Of a DNA stretch of 64,000 bases, positions 31,152 through 43,598 are shown piece by piece (within the stretch, counting starts at the first letter, position 1; the number at the start of each line of letters is the position of its first letter). This DNA is from Phyllostachys edulis (lineage: Eukaryota; Streptophyta; Magnoliopsida; Poales; Poaceae). The position numbers and the translations under genes are program-made. The stretch lies in contig CM070566.1 in the NCBI GenBank assembly GCA_036346405.1, positions 17,603,533 through 17,667,532 on the forward strand, written 5' to 3'. The notes under the pieces are model-generated. The model saw only the letters and a program-made list of their open reading frames with translations. It was not told where the DNA came from and did no database searches.

Positions 31152-31480
31152 TAAAACATGTACATGGACTGCGCCGCAATTGGTCGGTTCAGGTGGAATT
31201 CATGCAACTATTGCCCGTCCAAAATGCAAGCGATGAATTTCTGTTTTGACAAATCATGTGCGTGAGATGGAGACATGAATAGGAAGGACGATGGCGTGAC
31301 TCGTTTAATAATGCTAGGAGTTTTTGAATCGGCCTAACTAAATGTGTACCGATTGTTGGATGGACCAGACGACTAGAAAAGGTTGAATAGATTGCCTACG
31401 TAATCGAAGCCTCTTTTTAAGAACTTTCCTCGAGGAGGAATCAACACTCTTCACTATAATAGCTATTTAGAGCTACTAAG
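31152..31480. other. Unassigned, before copia LTR region
   Basis: No coding sequence or known repeat recognised. Confidence 0.35.
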
Positions 31481-34400
31481 ATCAGAGAGAATCATTCAAA
31501 CAAAAACAGAGGATCAAGAGGATTAAGACTCACCAGAATCCCCACTAGACCGGTCAGACATGATGAATAGTTGTGGTCAGACCGGTTGGATAGTGTAGTC
31601 TGATCAGATGAACAGTAGCGGTATAAACAGAATGAATTTCAACACGATTTCAAAATCACAAATTGATCCAACTTTTGACCTACAACTCCAAACATCATGA
31701 AACTTGAAACACACCTTCTCTAGGATACCAAGAACTTATTCCAATCAAAGATCATGAAAATCATTGCCAAAATTCTGATATTTTTTCGTTTGAGTAAATG
31801 TTGTGCCAAAATCGGGTAAAACATGAAAATAATGAAGCAGAGGAGTTCGTGGGAGGAATCAATCCAAAATGGCTAAGGATGGTTTCTTACACATCCTAGC
31901 ATCCTCAAACACAGAAAGAATCGAGCTAAAAGCTCTCAAGAGTAAAACCCCCAAAAATCACCCTTTGTTCAACCAAAACCAGACAAACTAAAAAGCTTGC
32001 AATAGAAAGTGCCTAGATGGATGAGACGTGGTCTCCAAGAGATATCTCCATCACTTACACGTATTAGGTACAAAGCAAGATCAAGAGGGGAGGAAGAAAC
32101 ATAAAAAATCAAGCCAAATCAAGAAATCAATACTTTCCCAAAATTTCACATTAGGGTTCCTTGGTTTGGAGGATGCAAATCTTACACCAAACCTTATATA
32201 GTGGTTGCTATGATTAAGAGAGAAACCCTAACAGGCACCCATTAAGCTTACACACAAACGGGTCAATCACCCACGCACGCTTCTCAAAATATCGTCTTCA
32301 TCTTTAGCCCCATAAGGCAAAATCCATCATGTCTTGCCCTCCATGGAGTATCATTGACCTAATCCATTTAGACCACCACAGTGGTTTCCCACACCAACAC
32401 TTTTCCGGTATTAGACAATTTATCAAAATACACATCTACCGACTTTTCCCGATTCTTTCACATCGAAGATCGCCCATGCTTCGCCACCATCCATGTGGCT
32501 CTAATGACTTCCCACCAAGCCTCTCACGTGTCCGGATCCCACCAAACCGTCGTCGCCTACAACAGGCCAAAGTCACTTTACGCACCACATGCCTCACCAT
32601 TCACCATGACCGGTAGCTCCTGCTCTGGTTTCTTGTCTTCTCAGCTTGTAACCACCTCGGTAGCCTCGGTCACCTTCCGACGGCACCTTGATCATTTTGG
32701 ACCTCAGCTACCCTAGCTTCATCCCAATCCCGTCCCTAATACTAACAAGCAAACCATCACGTATCACCGCACGACACACAAAATATTCAATTGACACAAT
32801 TGATGTGATGAGGACATCACTCCTTCAGATACGTGCAACACTTCTCCTCCAGACATACAAGGACCAATTATAAGAGCACGTGCACGACAATTAAACCATC
32901 AGGCAAAGTCTACTCGGACTCAAGATTGAGCTCAAGTCGAACTCCAAGTTCGGTTCGGAGTCTCAGGACAGCACGTCAATAAAATGGGCATAACTTTTGC
33001 ATATGGAGTCCAATTGAGGCGTTCTTGGACTTGCTGGAAACCTTATGATGAGCCCGTTCCAATGGATCTAGTCTCACACTTAGATTCATTGGGAGTTAGT
33101 CAGAGTCATTGAAATAAGGTGCTGCGACACCGTTTTGGGCCTAATAGGGTCTTATAAGCGTGTCGAGGTCGGAGCCCAGGTTGTGTACGCCTCTCCCCAT
33201 GGCCGCACAACCCTAGGTCAACCTCCTCACGTCCACCTATATATATACAGTAGCCACCATAGTTTAGGGTTGGGTTTTTCTTAGATTATTCTGCCACTTT
33301 GCATTTCACCGATTGTTCGGTTTGAGGAATCCCACTTTGTGAACTTAATTCATATTCGCAATACAATTCAGATTGCATCTTCCTTATTCTTGTGAGTTGC
33401 TTCGATTGCTTGCAAGAACAATAACCCTCGTGGTAAGGTCGATCGCGTGCTAGCGTGGTCGATAACGACAGTCGTGCAGGGGTAGCGAATTGCGAGGTGA
33501 TGATCTGCGGGTCGAAAGTCTCAAAGCGTCAACGTCCTCACGATGAAATCAATCGAACCTATCGGAAGATCAGGCCGCCGAGTTCATCATGATGATTCAA
33601 CAACACATACCTTCAAAGCTTTGCTCCAGGAAGCATCACTTTACATCAAAATGTCTTTGCTCAAAATTTATCTTCCATGGTTCTTGTCTATCTTGCACCT
33701 TGCTTGAGTCCAACCATCTCACCCGACATCTATGACCATTCTGTACCTTGGTTCTCCTAACCAAGTCTCAGTCCTCCTCGCCATTGACCATAGTTGACAC
33801 CAAGCCACCTACAGAACAATAGACAAAGCAACAATTTCTGGGCACAAGTTCTTTGCAACTTGACCCTCATTAGTCTATAAGAGTATAATGCAAACATATG
33901 CACCAAACCTGAGCTCCTAGAACCAACCCTCAAAATTCAACACACCTCACTGTGCTTGAACCGCCATGGCCGGTCGGACCGCTGCCCCTAGGCCGGCTAG
34001 ACCGCAAGCCTCTGGCCGTTCTGACTGCCCTAGCTGGTCTAACCGTGCTCCCTAGTAACAAGGGACATGTATAATCGTCATGTAGTGGCTGGTCAGACTG
34101 CTTCCTATTTCCAAAAAACACCCCTCTCTAGACTTTTCAGTCTAGAATCCCTTTTCAATGACAATTGGTGCAAACACATCCCCAAACACTCTCATATAAG
34201 TGTTTGGTGACTATTTCCCCCAAAGGTTGCACTGCTGGTCCGACCACCACCCACAGCCGATCAGACCGCAGACACCATAACAACAAACCGACAATTTGCA
34301 AAACTAAGAGTTTACTCCCCAAACTCATCAACACCGATACAAATTATTCATCACCTAAATTCGTACCAAACACATGGCCTCTACAGTAACATTTTTTCAA

Positions 34401-35640
34401 CTTCCGTAGCGAGTTAACCCGTGCATCTCCTATTATGTAGTAGCCTATCCCTTAGACCCCTACTTCCTCGTCCTGATGGTTGCTCAACTGCGATCCATCC
34501 TCTTCTAGACTCAGCAACATCCTTAGCTCGCCAAGCAGAAAATTATGCTCGCTCTGATGGTTGATGTGACTGATCGTGTGGTGGAATATCTACCTAAAAA
34601 ACCAGTCATTCTTAGTTGCAGAAGTGCATGGGAAAAAGTCAAGGAAAAAAAGCACGAGCAGAAGCAACCCTTGAAAAGAAGGCAAAAGCCATGTGAACTG
34701 TCACTTTCCACCCCACATCTTAATTTGGTCCATTCACCGGGCCATCCAATAAGAGCATTTCTTGTTCACAATCCGTATGTTATTTCATTGTTCTCGTGCT
34801 AGCTACCTTAGTGGACCGTATTAGTGGAGGCTAAGTCTAAAAAAACCCTAACAAGCACCCTTTAAACCCACATACAAACGGGCCTGTATTTACGCTCACT
34901 TCTCAAAGTGGATAACGATCCAGAGCTACTGAATCCGTCTCTTCGTGATCTTCTCCTTCTTATGACCTAAACTACTTCTCCTTTGCGTCATCTTGCGCTA
35001 CGGTTTCTTCATGGTCACCAACCCAGTATTTTAGCGAAGATACCAAAATACCCCTTCTCAATCCTTCCTCTTTGCCCGAGTCCAATCATCGTGAAGCAAT
35101 CTCATGCTTTGCCACACGTAGGTTCATCAATGACTTTTCTCATGTTGGCAAGTCTCTCCCATCAGCTCCCACCGGACCGTCTCAACACTTGCACCGACTC
35201 AAACCATTTGATGCAACCAGTTGCACCAAACTTTTCATTCTTGTCCATCTTGCACTTTTCTTGAGACCAACCACTTCACTCAGTATCCACAATCGTTCTA
35301 GACCTTGAGTTCACCAAACCAAGTCCCGATCTCCCTTGCCATTAATTGTAGTTAACTCCAAGCGTCCCGGCACAACAGTAGACCAATAAATCGATTCTAG
35401 ATAAAGTTCTTCGCAACTTGACTCACGTTAGCCAAAACATGCATCATGCAACACATATGCACTAATCCCATGACTTTGGTCAAAGCCTCAAAACAACACA
35501 ACTTACTATGCTTGAAACTGCCACGGCCGGTCAGACTGTCAGCCCTCAGATTACCCAATATGAAGAAGCTAGCATATACTAATGCACAAGACATACCAAG
35601 TATGAAAGCTAGCATATCTTGAAGGGCAAGCTATAGATTG
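31481..35640 (-). mobile_element. Copia-type LTR/3' region, duplicated and rearranged (reverse)
   Basis: Two diverged copies of one module are present, about 32200-34000 and 34840-35560. They share AAACCCTAACA, GCACACC-like starts, CACAAACGGG, the run to CCAAGTC and the closing CTTGAA-CYGCCAYGGCCGGTC. The region is studded with near-palindromes of the form GGTCNGACC. CACTATATAAGG on the minus strand (near 32196-32207) is a likely TATA. It lies just downstream (minus sense) of a Ty1/copia pol, so it is probably its 3' LTR and flanking region. Exact LTR ends were not found. ORFs inside are chance. Confidence 0.5.
32860..33595 (+). mobile_element. Ty3/gypsy 3' end and LTR fragment inserted in the copia module
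   Basis: It begins with a pol-end-like reading (GPITRARARQLNHQ, 32860-32905), then an LTR-like stretch with CTATATATATAC (33236) as TATA and CTTGCAAGAACAATAACCC. It interrupts the module that resumes with CTTTGCTCCAGGAAGC near 33618. No duplication was identified. The GPRTRARA-type ending is common upstream of grass gypsy 3' LTRs. Confidence 0.5.
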
Positions 35641-36545
35641 ACATCAAGACATATATAGAAACACCATCTAGTTAGTGAATAAAACTGAAATCACTAGAGG
35701 ATAATCTAAAAGAGCACAAATAGAATACAAAACTATGAACCAAGCCATGGCAAGCATGTAATCCAAGATAATAAAACAAGCATTGACTACTAGAAGGATT
35801 ACAAACCTTACAACTTGAATCAACTTGCTCAATTTCATTTGATTTTAAATTTTAGCATGAAAAAGCTCTAGCGGGGTGTAATAGACCACTGTTGAGCTAA
35901 GAGTGCTCTAGACGTGTAACAAATCATTTTCGAGCAATGATATCACATATGAATACATTTTTGGCATAAAGATCACTGTCACAAGGTGTTTTCATGATTG
36001 CTCTAGGTGTGTAACAACCCGTTGTCTAGTAGTGAACTATTTTCATGATATCAAAGCTTTTTCAGTTAGAGCACCTAAATTGAGCAAAAGCCATGAATTG
36101 TCCAAGATTTTCTTCTAAGTTTAAGACAGATTCATGATAAGCTAAGTAATTCTAGTTGACACTCAACAGGCATGTTCAAGATCTCAAAAGACATTAAAGT
36201 CGGGTTTGACTCATACCACAAGATCAAATTAGATATCATTTGGTGATTTTAGATTGAGGCTAGACCTTGTAGCTTTTTGTCACATGCCAAGGCATCAACA
36301 AGTAGCTAAGCAAATAAATCATGGTGAACAAGCATACAAGCTATAACATGACATCAATCAAAAGCTATCCACATCAATAGGGTAATAAGCAAAGCTTCAT
36401 CAATTTGAAAGTGAAGCAACAAAGCTATATTACAATGCATCATTTTTTTTTGTTTTTCATGGATGCAATATGATACAATGCACGAGATGCAAAAGAAAAA
36501 AACAATAAAAGCCAAAGAAAGATCAAAATGATTAACTCCCCCTCA
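35641..36545 (-). other. Copia 3' untranslated/internal region with polypurine tract
   Basis: No intact frame. On the minus strand GAGGGGGAGTTAAT (36544-36531) follows the pol stop and resembles the purine tract of Sirevirus-type copia elements. CTAGGTGTGTAACA and CTAGACGTGTAACA are repeated near 35911 and 36003. Confidence 0.5.
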
Positions 36546-36565
36546 AACAAGCCCATAAGGGTAAA

Positions 36566-37855
36566 CTACCCCAACTTACTCCTCAAGGAGGCAAACCTGG
36601 TAAGATCTAATGGCTTGGTGAGGATATCTGTTAATTGAGCCTTAGACTCCACAAACTCTAGCACAATGTCTCCTTTCTCAACATGGTCTCTAAGGAAATG
36701 AAACATGATGTATATGTACTTGTTCCTAGAGTGTTGCACTGGGTTTTTGGTAATATTGATGGCACTAGTGTTGTCACACAGGAGAGAAAAACTATCAAAT
36801 GCTAACCCATAGTCCTCAAGAGTAGAGGCCATCCTTAGAATTTGACTATAGCAGCTAGCAGCAGCTACATACTCTACCTCAACAGTGGACTGTGCAACAG
36901 AAGATTGTTTCCTAGAAGACCAAGAGGCAAGACCTTAGAAATGACAAGTGCCCGAAGTGCTCTTCCTATCAAGTCTACAACCAGCAAAATCAGAATATGA
37001 AAACCCTCTAATGGACTGAGATGAAGAATAGGAATATCAAAGACCATATTGAAGGGTTGACTGAAGATACCTGAAGATTCGCTTGACTGCCTAACAATGA
37101 GAAGTCCTTGGAGAGGCTTGAAATCTTGCACAAATACACATTGAGAAGTGGATGTATGGTCTGGAAGTTGTCATATATAGGAGGGAGCCAATCATGCTAC
37201 GGTACTAGTGTTGATCCACGGCTTCACCATCCTCATTAGGATCCAAGGCAGTCTAAGTAGCCATTGGAGTGGCAATTAGCTTGCAATCACCCATATTGAA
37301 TCTTCTCAATAAATCCTTGGTGTACTTCGTCTGATGGATGAAGGTTCATTCCTTGCATTGCTTGATTTGGAGTCCAAGAAAATAATTGAGCTCACCCATC
37401 ATGATCATCTCAAATTCCCTAGACAATCTCGGAAAAGCTAGACACAAGATCATTAGAGGAGCCACCGAAGATAATGTCGTCCACATAGATTTTCACTAGA
37501 AGGAAATCATTGCAATGCTTAAGAATGAATAGAGTTTTATCTACTTTGCCCATTCCAAAATCATTCTTAAGCAAGAAGGTCTTGAGGCTATCATACCATG
37601 CTCTGGGTGTTTGCTTAAGATCACACAAGGCTTTTGACAAATTAAACACATGATCAGGGAATTTAGGATTTTCAAAGCTAGGAGGGTGTCTGGCATACAC
37701 TTCCTCCTGTATAGACACATTAAGATAGCACCCTTAACATCCATTTGATACAATCTAAAACCTTTAGAAGCAGCAAATGCAAGTATGATAAGAATGGCCA
37801 CTAATCGAGTTACAGGAGCACATGTTTCATCGAAGTATATGTAATAGCACATTTT
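36566..37855 (-). pseudogene. pol: Ty1/copia (Sirevirus-like) reverse transcriptase-RNase H remnant
   Basis: The order on the minus strand is RT start (TCAPVTRLVAI, LYQMDVKGAIL near 37830-37730), then EEVYARHPPSFENPKFPDHV and KALCDLKQTPRAWYDSL, the catalytic YVDDIIFG near 37470, a decayed connection, and RNase H (STVEVEYVAAASCY, LLCDNTSAINITKNPVQHSR, ending at 36566). Several frameshifts and stops break it (near 37720, 37418 and 37140). Protease, integrase and gag are missing upstream because the sequence is cut at 37855 by an LTR fragment. The HPPSFE..DHVFNLSKAL form fits Sireviruses. Confidence 0.8.
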
Positions 37856-38332
37856 TGAAGCATTTGAAATTTCCTCGAATTTTATGGATTTTCAAAAACA
37901 TTTGATGCATTTTTGGAATTTACAAAAACCTAGCTGCATTTCCAGTCAAATCAAAATCCTTTCCCTCAATCAAAATTAATAAAAATTTACAAGTCAATTT
38001 AAGTACCAATACCACTATGAATTTGAATTTCCAATTCAAATTCATCTAAAATTTTTTCAAACAAATTCAAAATCTATTTCTTTCATTCTCTTTCCCCTCA
38101 AGATGCTTTCCTTCCAGCTAGCCTAATCCAGTTCATTCTCCCGTGAGGGCCAACTCCTTCCCCAGCCCGCTCGCGTGCTAGCGCCAGCACCTACCTCCTC
38201 CCTCTCCCTTCTTTCCTCGTATGGCCCAATCTACCTTCGTGTACACCCGCAGCTGCACCAATCCATGCTCGCCAACTCATTCGCCAGCACTCGCTGACAA
38301 TGGCCCTGGCCTGTTCACCAGCTGCGCCAGCG

Positions 38333-38363
<31 letters not shown>

Positions 38364-39310
38364 CCTATGCGGTAGGCCTTGAGTGCACCGTTGCCGCGCC
38401 AGCTCGCAGGACTCCAATTCCTACGCAATCGTGAGATATCACCGAGATGACCGCATCCTCGCTACCTTCTCCTCCCCTCTTCTCCCCTTTAAATGCGTCA
38501 CTGTGTGCATCACAGAGACTTCCATCACCTCTTCTACCTTTCTCCTCGAACCTTGTTCTCTCTCGCACGTGCTCTAGATCTACCTTTGTCCTCACAGTTG
38601 CCGCCATTACCTCGCTGTTCCAGTGAACTTCAACCTTGAAGGTCATGCCCTCTGAGGTTGCCTCGATCCGCTCTTGCTGATGCTAAATTCTTCCAGTTTG
38701 AGGACCCAAGCAGCCGGAGCCTCTTCGTCCTCGCCACTGGTACAGTGCTGAGTCTGAGCTCCATCTTCCTTTCTTCGCCTCTGGTAAGCTCCCAGTGGGA
38801 CCTACCTATCAGGATTTTCCGATTTTCTGGAATTTTCTCTTGGGTCAAACTTTGGAGAGCTCTTCTTCCTCATTTTTAAATCCAAATGATTTGATTTTTG
38901 TTTCTAAATTCATCAAACTTCATGATCTTTCCAACAATACTAAAATCATAATTTTTGGAGTTTATTTGTATTTAATTTGAATTTATTTGTGTTATGAGTA
39001 TTTATTCGAAGTCGTCGTTTTCACGTTTAATATATTCAAACACTGCTTCAATCCAAGATCAAGACCCATCCACATTTGAGTGAGGCAAGTCCTCACTGTT
39101 GATCATGTTGAACCTACGTTTCAAATGCAAAGTGTTTCATTTCAAAGTATTATTGCATGCTTATTATTATTTATGAAATGCTATATTAAAGTTTGATATC
39201 TAGCTATGCAAAGGGATTGGTTAATATTATTTCCCATCCTTGATTGCTGATAACCCTCATTCATTGTCGCCTTAAGGATACTTATTACATGAGTAAAACC
39301 ACTTCTTCTG
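37856..39310 (+). mobile_element. Long-LTR retrotransposon fragment C (forward)
   Basis: It shares order and motifs with fragments F, G and H: an AATTT-rich start, a GC-rich promoter part with CCCTTTAAATGCG (38486) as TATA, the ATTTGGAGTTTATTTG-like block (38950), and GAGGCAAGTCCTCAC..TTGATCATGTTGAAC (39080-39115), which matches AAGGCAAGCAC..TTGATCAT near 52000 and 61080. Neither terminal TG nor CA is found. It separates copia RT from a copia gag. Confidence 0.55.
38341..38363. repeat. (CT)n microsatellite
   Basis: About 11 CT units, preceded by CGCTCTCTCG. It lies in the promoter-proximal GC-rich part of LTR fragment C. Confidence 0.95.
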
Positions 39311-39319
39311 ATTTTTTTC

Positions 39320-40262
39320 CTTTTTAGAAAAATTAGCCCGGTTGCCATCTAGGAATCTAAAGAATTTCGCAATATGACCTTTCTTCTTGCAATTGTTGCA
39401 GGTCATCTTTTTCCAGGATCTTTCTTAAGTATGATGGGACTTTTTGCAAATATCGAACCGTAAATTAGAATTAACTGTACCTTTTTTTTCTATCTTGGGT
39501 GGGCTGCTTCTACATATCTAGTCGTGGATCGCCTCTCCACTGATAATTCTCATAATATATTGAATTCTGAGATTGGAGAGCGGTTTCGGCTGAGCTTTCT
39601 CCTTGATGTAGTTTCCTCTCCTCGTGAGACTCCTGTAAGCTCATTAGCTGTTCTATAGTGAGAGTCGACACATCCTTCGACTCCTCAATAGCAGCAATGA
39701 TGTATTCAAAAGTTTCAGGCAAACTGATCAAAATTTTCTTAACTACCTTTTGATCAGATAAAACTTCACTGTAGGTGCTCAACTGATTCACCACCTCAAT
39801 GACCCTCAAGAAGTAATCCTTTATCTTCTCGTAATCCTTCATCTGTAGATTTTGAAACTATTTTCGCAAGGTTTGTAGCTTCACAGCTAGAACCTTTGTG
39901 AAAGCTTCAAACTCCTCTTTTAACTTGTCACATGCTTCTTTTGCCTTCTTAGTGCCAATAATCCCTCGAAATAAACTTTTCGTAACACCTTGTTGAATCA
40001 GAAACAAGGTCTTGACGTCCATCATCTGGTCCTTCTCTAGAGATTTCTTTTGCTCCGACGCAAGAACATCTTCAGGGGGCATACTCTTTGTAGTCATTTT
40101 CCATGATATCCCACAACCCTTGAGATAGTGGCAGTGTTCGCATCTTGATCTTTCACATGCCTGTAATTCTCTCCTAGGAGAATACGGACACCATCTCTTG
40201 TGCCACTCCGACACCTGAACTTGAAGCCATAACCTCGACTTCAAAAATAACACAAACATGAC
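39320..40262 (-). pseudogene. gag: Ty1/copia gag remnant (UBN2-type)
   Basis: Minus-strand frames at 40259-39858 and 39842-39510 give KTLFLIQQGVTKSLFRGII, AKEACDKLKEEFEAF, YEKIKDYFLRVIEVVNQL, DQKVVKKILISLPETFEYII and TIEQLMSLQESHEER, the typical copia gag core. A stop lies at 39858-39856 between them. Near 39415 the zinc knuckle reads CNNCKKKGHIAKFF, where the last cysteine is F. It is cut off downstream at ~39310 by fragment C. Gag type differs from the Sirevirus-like RT at 37.5 kb, so it is probably a different element. Confidence 0.75.
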
Positions 40263-40295
40263 ATGCTACAGTGATGTGCCTAACTCGAACCTAGG

Positions 40296-40307
40296 GTTCT
40301 GATAACA
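40296..40307 (-). promoter_or_regulatory. Copia primer-binding site (initiator tRNA-Met type)
   Basis: On the minus strand TGTTATCAGAAC, 10 of 12 matches to the usual TGGTATCAGAGC, two bases after the presumed LTR end CCCAACA. Confidence 0.65.
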
Positions 40308-40309
40308 GT

Positions 40310-40568
40310 TGTTGGGATGTGACACTAAAAGAAGCATAGTACTTGATAGTAGTAGTGCTAGAACAGCACTTAGCAACTAGCTATACTTCTATTGCTCGAT
40401 GAATGGTTATACATGTAGTTGATACATGAAACCCTTTTTTATATGCATAGCAACCGACATAGTCTGGATAACAAGGACAGCTCATGCTGACTCATGTAAC
40501 TATCTAATTTTACTTCATAGCTAAGTAAACGTAAAAAACATGGTGTAGCACTGGTACTTAATGTAACA
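40310..40568 (-). repeat. Probable copia 5' LTR (259 bp)
   Basis: On the minus strand it runs from TGTTACATTAAGTACC to ATCCCAACA, directly before the primer-binding site, with TG and CA ends. The partner LTR is not in the window, so the outer edge is inferred. TTTTTTATATGCAT near 40434 could hold its TATA. Confidence 0.5.
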
Positions 40569-43056
40569 CCATGTCTCGGCATGGAGCCCAGAATACCACT
40601 AAACTATACTAACTATCAATTTTAACAACCATTAACACTAAATTACAGCAAGCACATCAAAAGTAAAACTCGTCCACGGGTCACAATAATACAAGCATAA
40701 CGATAAATCAATCATGGATAATTAATTCATAAGAAGCATGGCAAGGTAATAATCAAAGATCGACATAAAACCAATCCAATCAAGTCTACTAAAAGAATAA
40801 TCAACTCCAACCTATCTTCTAAGACTAACCAATACTATCATGTCTTAGCTATAAATCATCAAGCTATAGAATGAGTTCTCATATCCAATAAATCAAGTAA
40901 ACATGTGTATGATGTGGATTCAAGTGCACTAGTCCTTACCAAGCGAAGCGTCATCAACAGTCACCTAAAAACAACAATAGAGCAAGGGTGAGTCCGCTAC
41001 TCAGCAAGCACAATAATAAATAATGAACAATGCTTAATCAACTGTAAACAATATCATCATCAACATCCACGGTTTCTCTTTTCTTTATTCTCATACTCAA
41101 TCACCCAATTCTATTTTCATTCAATGCATCCCTACGCTACATGTCCATATGCAGTTCTTTCGCGTATATCGGTATAGTGTGAGTGAACACTCGCGACAAT
41201 GTTTACTCTCAAGCCCGTCCTCAAGGATCGGAGACCTCCTCCACTCCCGTGGAGTTGTGGTCACCATCATCACATTCTCATATGCAATGATATTTATAAA
41301 TGCAGCATTATTCATATATTCATCATTATTAACATTATCCAACATTCTCATATCTAACAATACAAACAAAATCATGACCATTCACATTGCTTGCAATTAA
41401 ATAAACTAAAAGCACAAACAATATAATGGTAATGAGAGGTAAATAATGCAGTGATCAACTAATAAACACGGTCTGTCATGCACTTGCCTCTTTATCCCTG
41501 TGAAGTTGGATAGCGAAGCGGCGGCAAAGCACATAAGACCACACTCCCTGGACAAACCATTCAAAACACATCTCAAAATCATAACATCACAGCACCGACA
41601 CTTTATTCTAACCATCATCGCACTTCTACGCCAAACCGACACATTTAACCCAAAACTATCGGACGCACTACCCGTTGTCCCAGTAGTAAAACGACTCTAA
41701 CGTATTTATCTGAACTTCAAATTCAACCATCCAAGACTTTCTAGAATCCCCACAAAAAAAAACCTACAGTTTCCTAGCTATAACGAATAGCTGATTCTAT
41801 CATTTTCTATACCGTTTCTTTACTCAAAGACCATTCCAGAATCTGTCAGAACAGTCTATTTTACAATTTTATATCTTTAATTCTAAAACTTGAAAATATA
41901 TGAACTACACCAGTTCTGAAAACTACATAAAATTTTCTACATTATTCAAGTTGTCACCATAATTTAATTTTACCATCTACTATATGAAACCGACCATTCT
42001 TCACGACGTCTGCCAGCTACATCCAAAATCTGGATAGGGACCTTCCTAAGACCGTATCTTTTTGGTCGCTAGTCCGATTCTAGTGTTTGAGACCTTCCTG
42101 AAAAGCTAACGAGATTATCTAACTTTTCTCTAATTAGACGAATCTCTGAATCTGGTTCTAAATGCCTCAAATCTCCCCTGAAAGGTTCCGAGTCCAAACT
42201 CGACGCACTAGGGTATGCTAAAAATTAATCTTCCCCTAAGCAAAACAATCTACAAACTCAACAACGGCTAACCCAAGATAAATTATAGGGATTAACATGT
42301 GTTACCTACAAGAAAAATGATGACGATCAAGAACTCGAGCAATTCTCTTCTCTTTCTCTCCTCTTCTTCTCCTTTCGTCCTCCCTTCTTGCTCCTCGTGT
42401 CCCCCTTGCAACATCAGCATAGAGAATCCCAGCAGCACAACACACCATCAATTGCATGCAGCAAAAGCACTCACGCATGCATGCATGTTTTATTTTCTTT
42501 AATCTATCACTTCCTCTCTCTGTTGCTTGCCGTAGAATTTTTTTTAATTTAGCCCCGTGCTGCCACCTTAATTGCAAAAATAGCCTCTTAGCCTCAAAAT
42601 TGCAAATCTGACACCCTGCCGAGCGCAGAAGAACTAGAGACTGACACGTAGAACTTTCCGTGCTCGGTAAGGGATCAGTTTCGCAAATTTAATGCCAAGA
42701 GAGCTATTTTTGGGCCAAATTAAAAAACAAATCCTTGCTATAGCCAAGAAAAGGCCAGCAGAGCAAGCAAACGATGCAGGGCAGAGAGAAAAGAAGTAGG
42801 CTAGCTAGCTGCAGCTGTCTTTGGCACAGGGACAAAGGGCTGCATGCATGCGGAGGCCAGAGGGGCTTGCAGGGCTGCGGCAAGGCACAAGAAGGCGGCA
42901 GGGAGGGAGGCTATGGTCCCTTTTTATAGCCGAGCTCCTCCACTGGGGTTAGGGTCGGTGGCCCAATACTCTCCTCAATCTACTAAATTCTGAAATTTTA
43001 TTTTTAATTATCTCTTCTAATTCCTCAATTACTTATTTAGTTAAACAGGATATTAC
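40569..43056 (-). mobile_element. Long-LTR retrotransposon fragment D (reverse)
   Basis: On the minus strand it starts near CGTAATATCCTG (43056), a decayed TGTAACATCCC-like end, and has a TATA box GCTCGGCTATAAAAAGG (42940-42922). It then follows the family order: purine-rich AGAAGAGGAGAG part, a TGCCTC/GATCA block (41455-41490), and TGCTGAGTAGCGGACTCAC (41000). It is truncated or overrun at the left by the copia LTR. ORFs inside have no known domain. Confidence 0.5.
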
Positions 43057-43598
43057 GTTAACTCCAGTAAACAACAAACTTCTAGAAGGCTCTTTAGTGC
43101 ATGTAGCTTAAGATCAGTAGAAAATAAATTAGCTTTAACAGTATCCTGGCTAACCTATTCATTTAATTTTCGCCGCAGGTACTTAGAAACATGGAGATAA
43201 AAATATAGGGCGAATTGTTGCATACCATCGTAAAGACCATTCGTGTTTATTATTCTAGACTTACTTATCACCCTTATACAATGGTATTTTCCAATTTATA
43301 TATCTTTGCGTTAGTATCAAGCTAATTTTCTCTAATAATATAGACGACATCACATGCAAATACCATTTGATTAAAAAAAAGGACATGTTCTTACATCAAA
43401 TCAATCTCAAAGCAACTGAAACAACACTGAAAATGTAGGGCCTCCAGAAGGCAAAGAAAGTCAATGTTTCAGGAATGTTTGTGTAATGATCTAAAGCATG
43501 ACATGGTTGCGAAAGCAGTGTTACGGGCCATATCCAAATCCGACAACTTATTGGGAAGAACTCGCCATACTAATGCAGAAAGAACCAATCTGCCGCAT
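43057..43598. other. 3' flank of the NLR gene
   Basis: AT-rich, probably 3' untranslated and intergenic sequence. No terminal repeat or other gene was seen. Confidence 0.45.

Noticed and set aside
37418..40262. Treating the copia RT and the copia gag as one element split by fragment C
   Set aside because: The gag looks like a different copia lineage from the Sirevirus-like RT, and protease and integrase are missing; kept separate.
40562..40570. TGTAACACC as the left end of long-LTR fragment D
   Set aside because: The same bases read better as the start of the copia LTR on the minus strand (TGTTACATTAAG), next to a primer-binding site.
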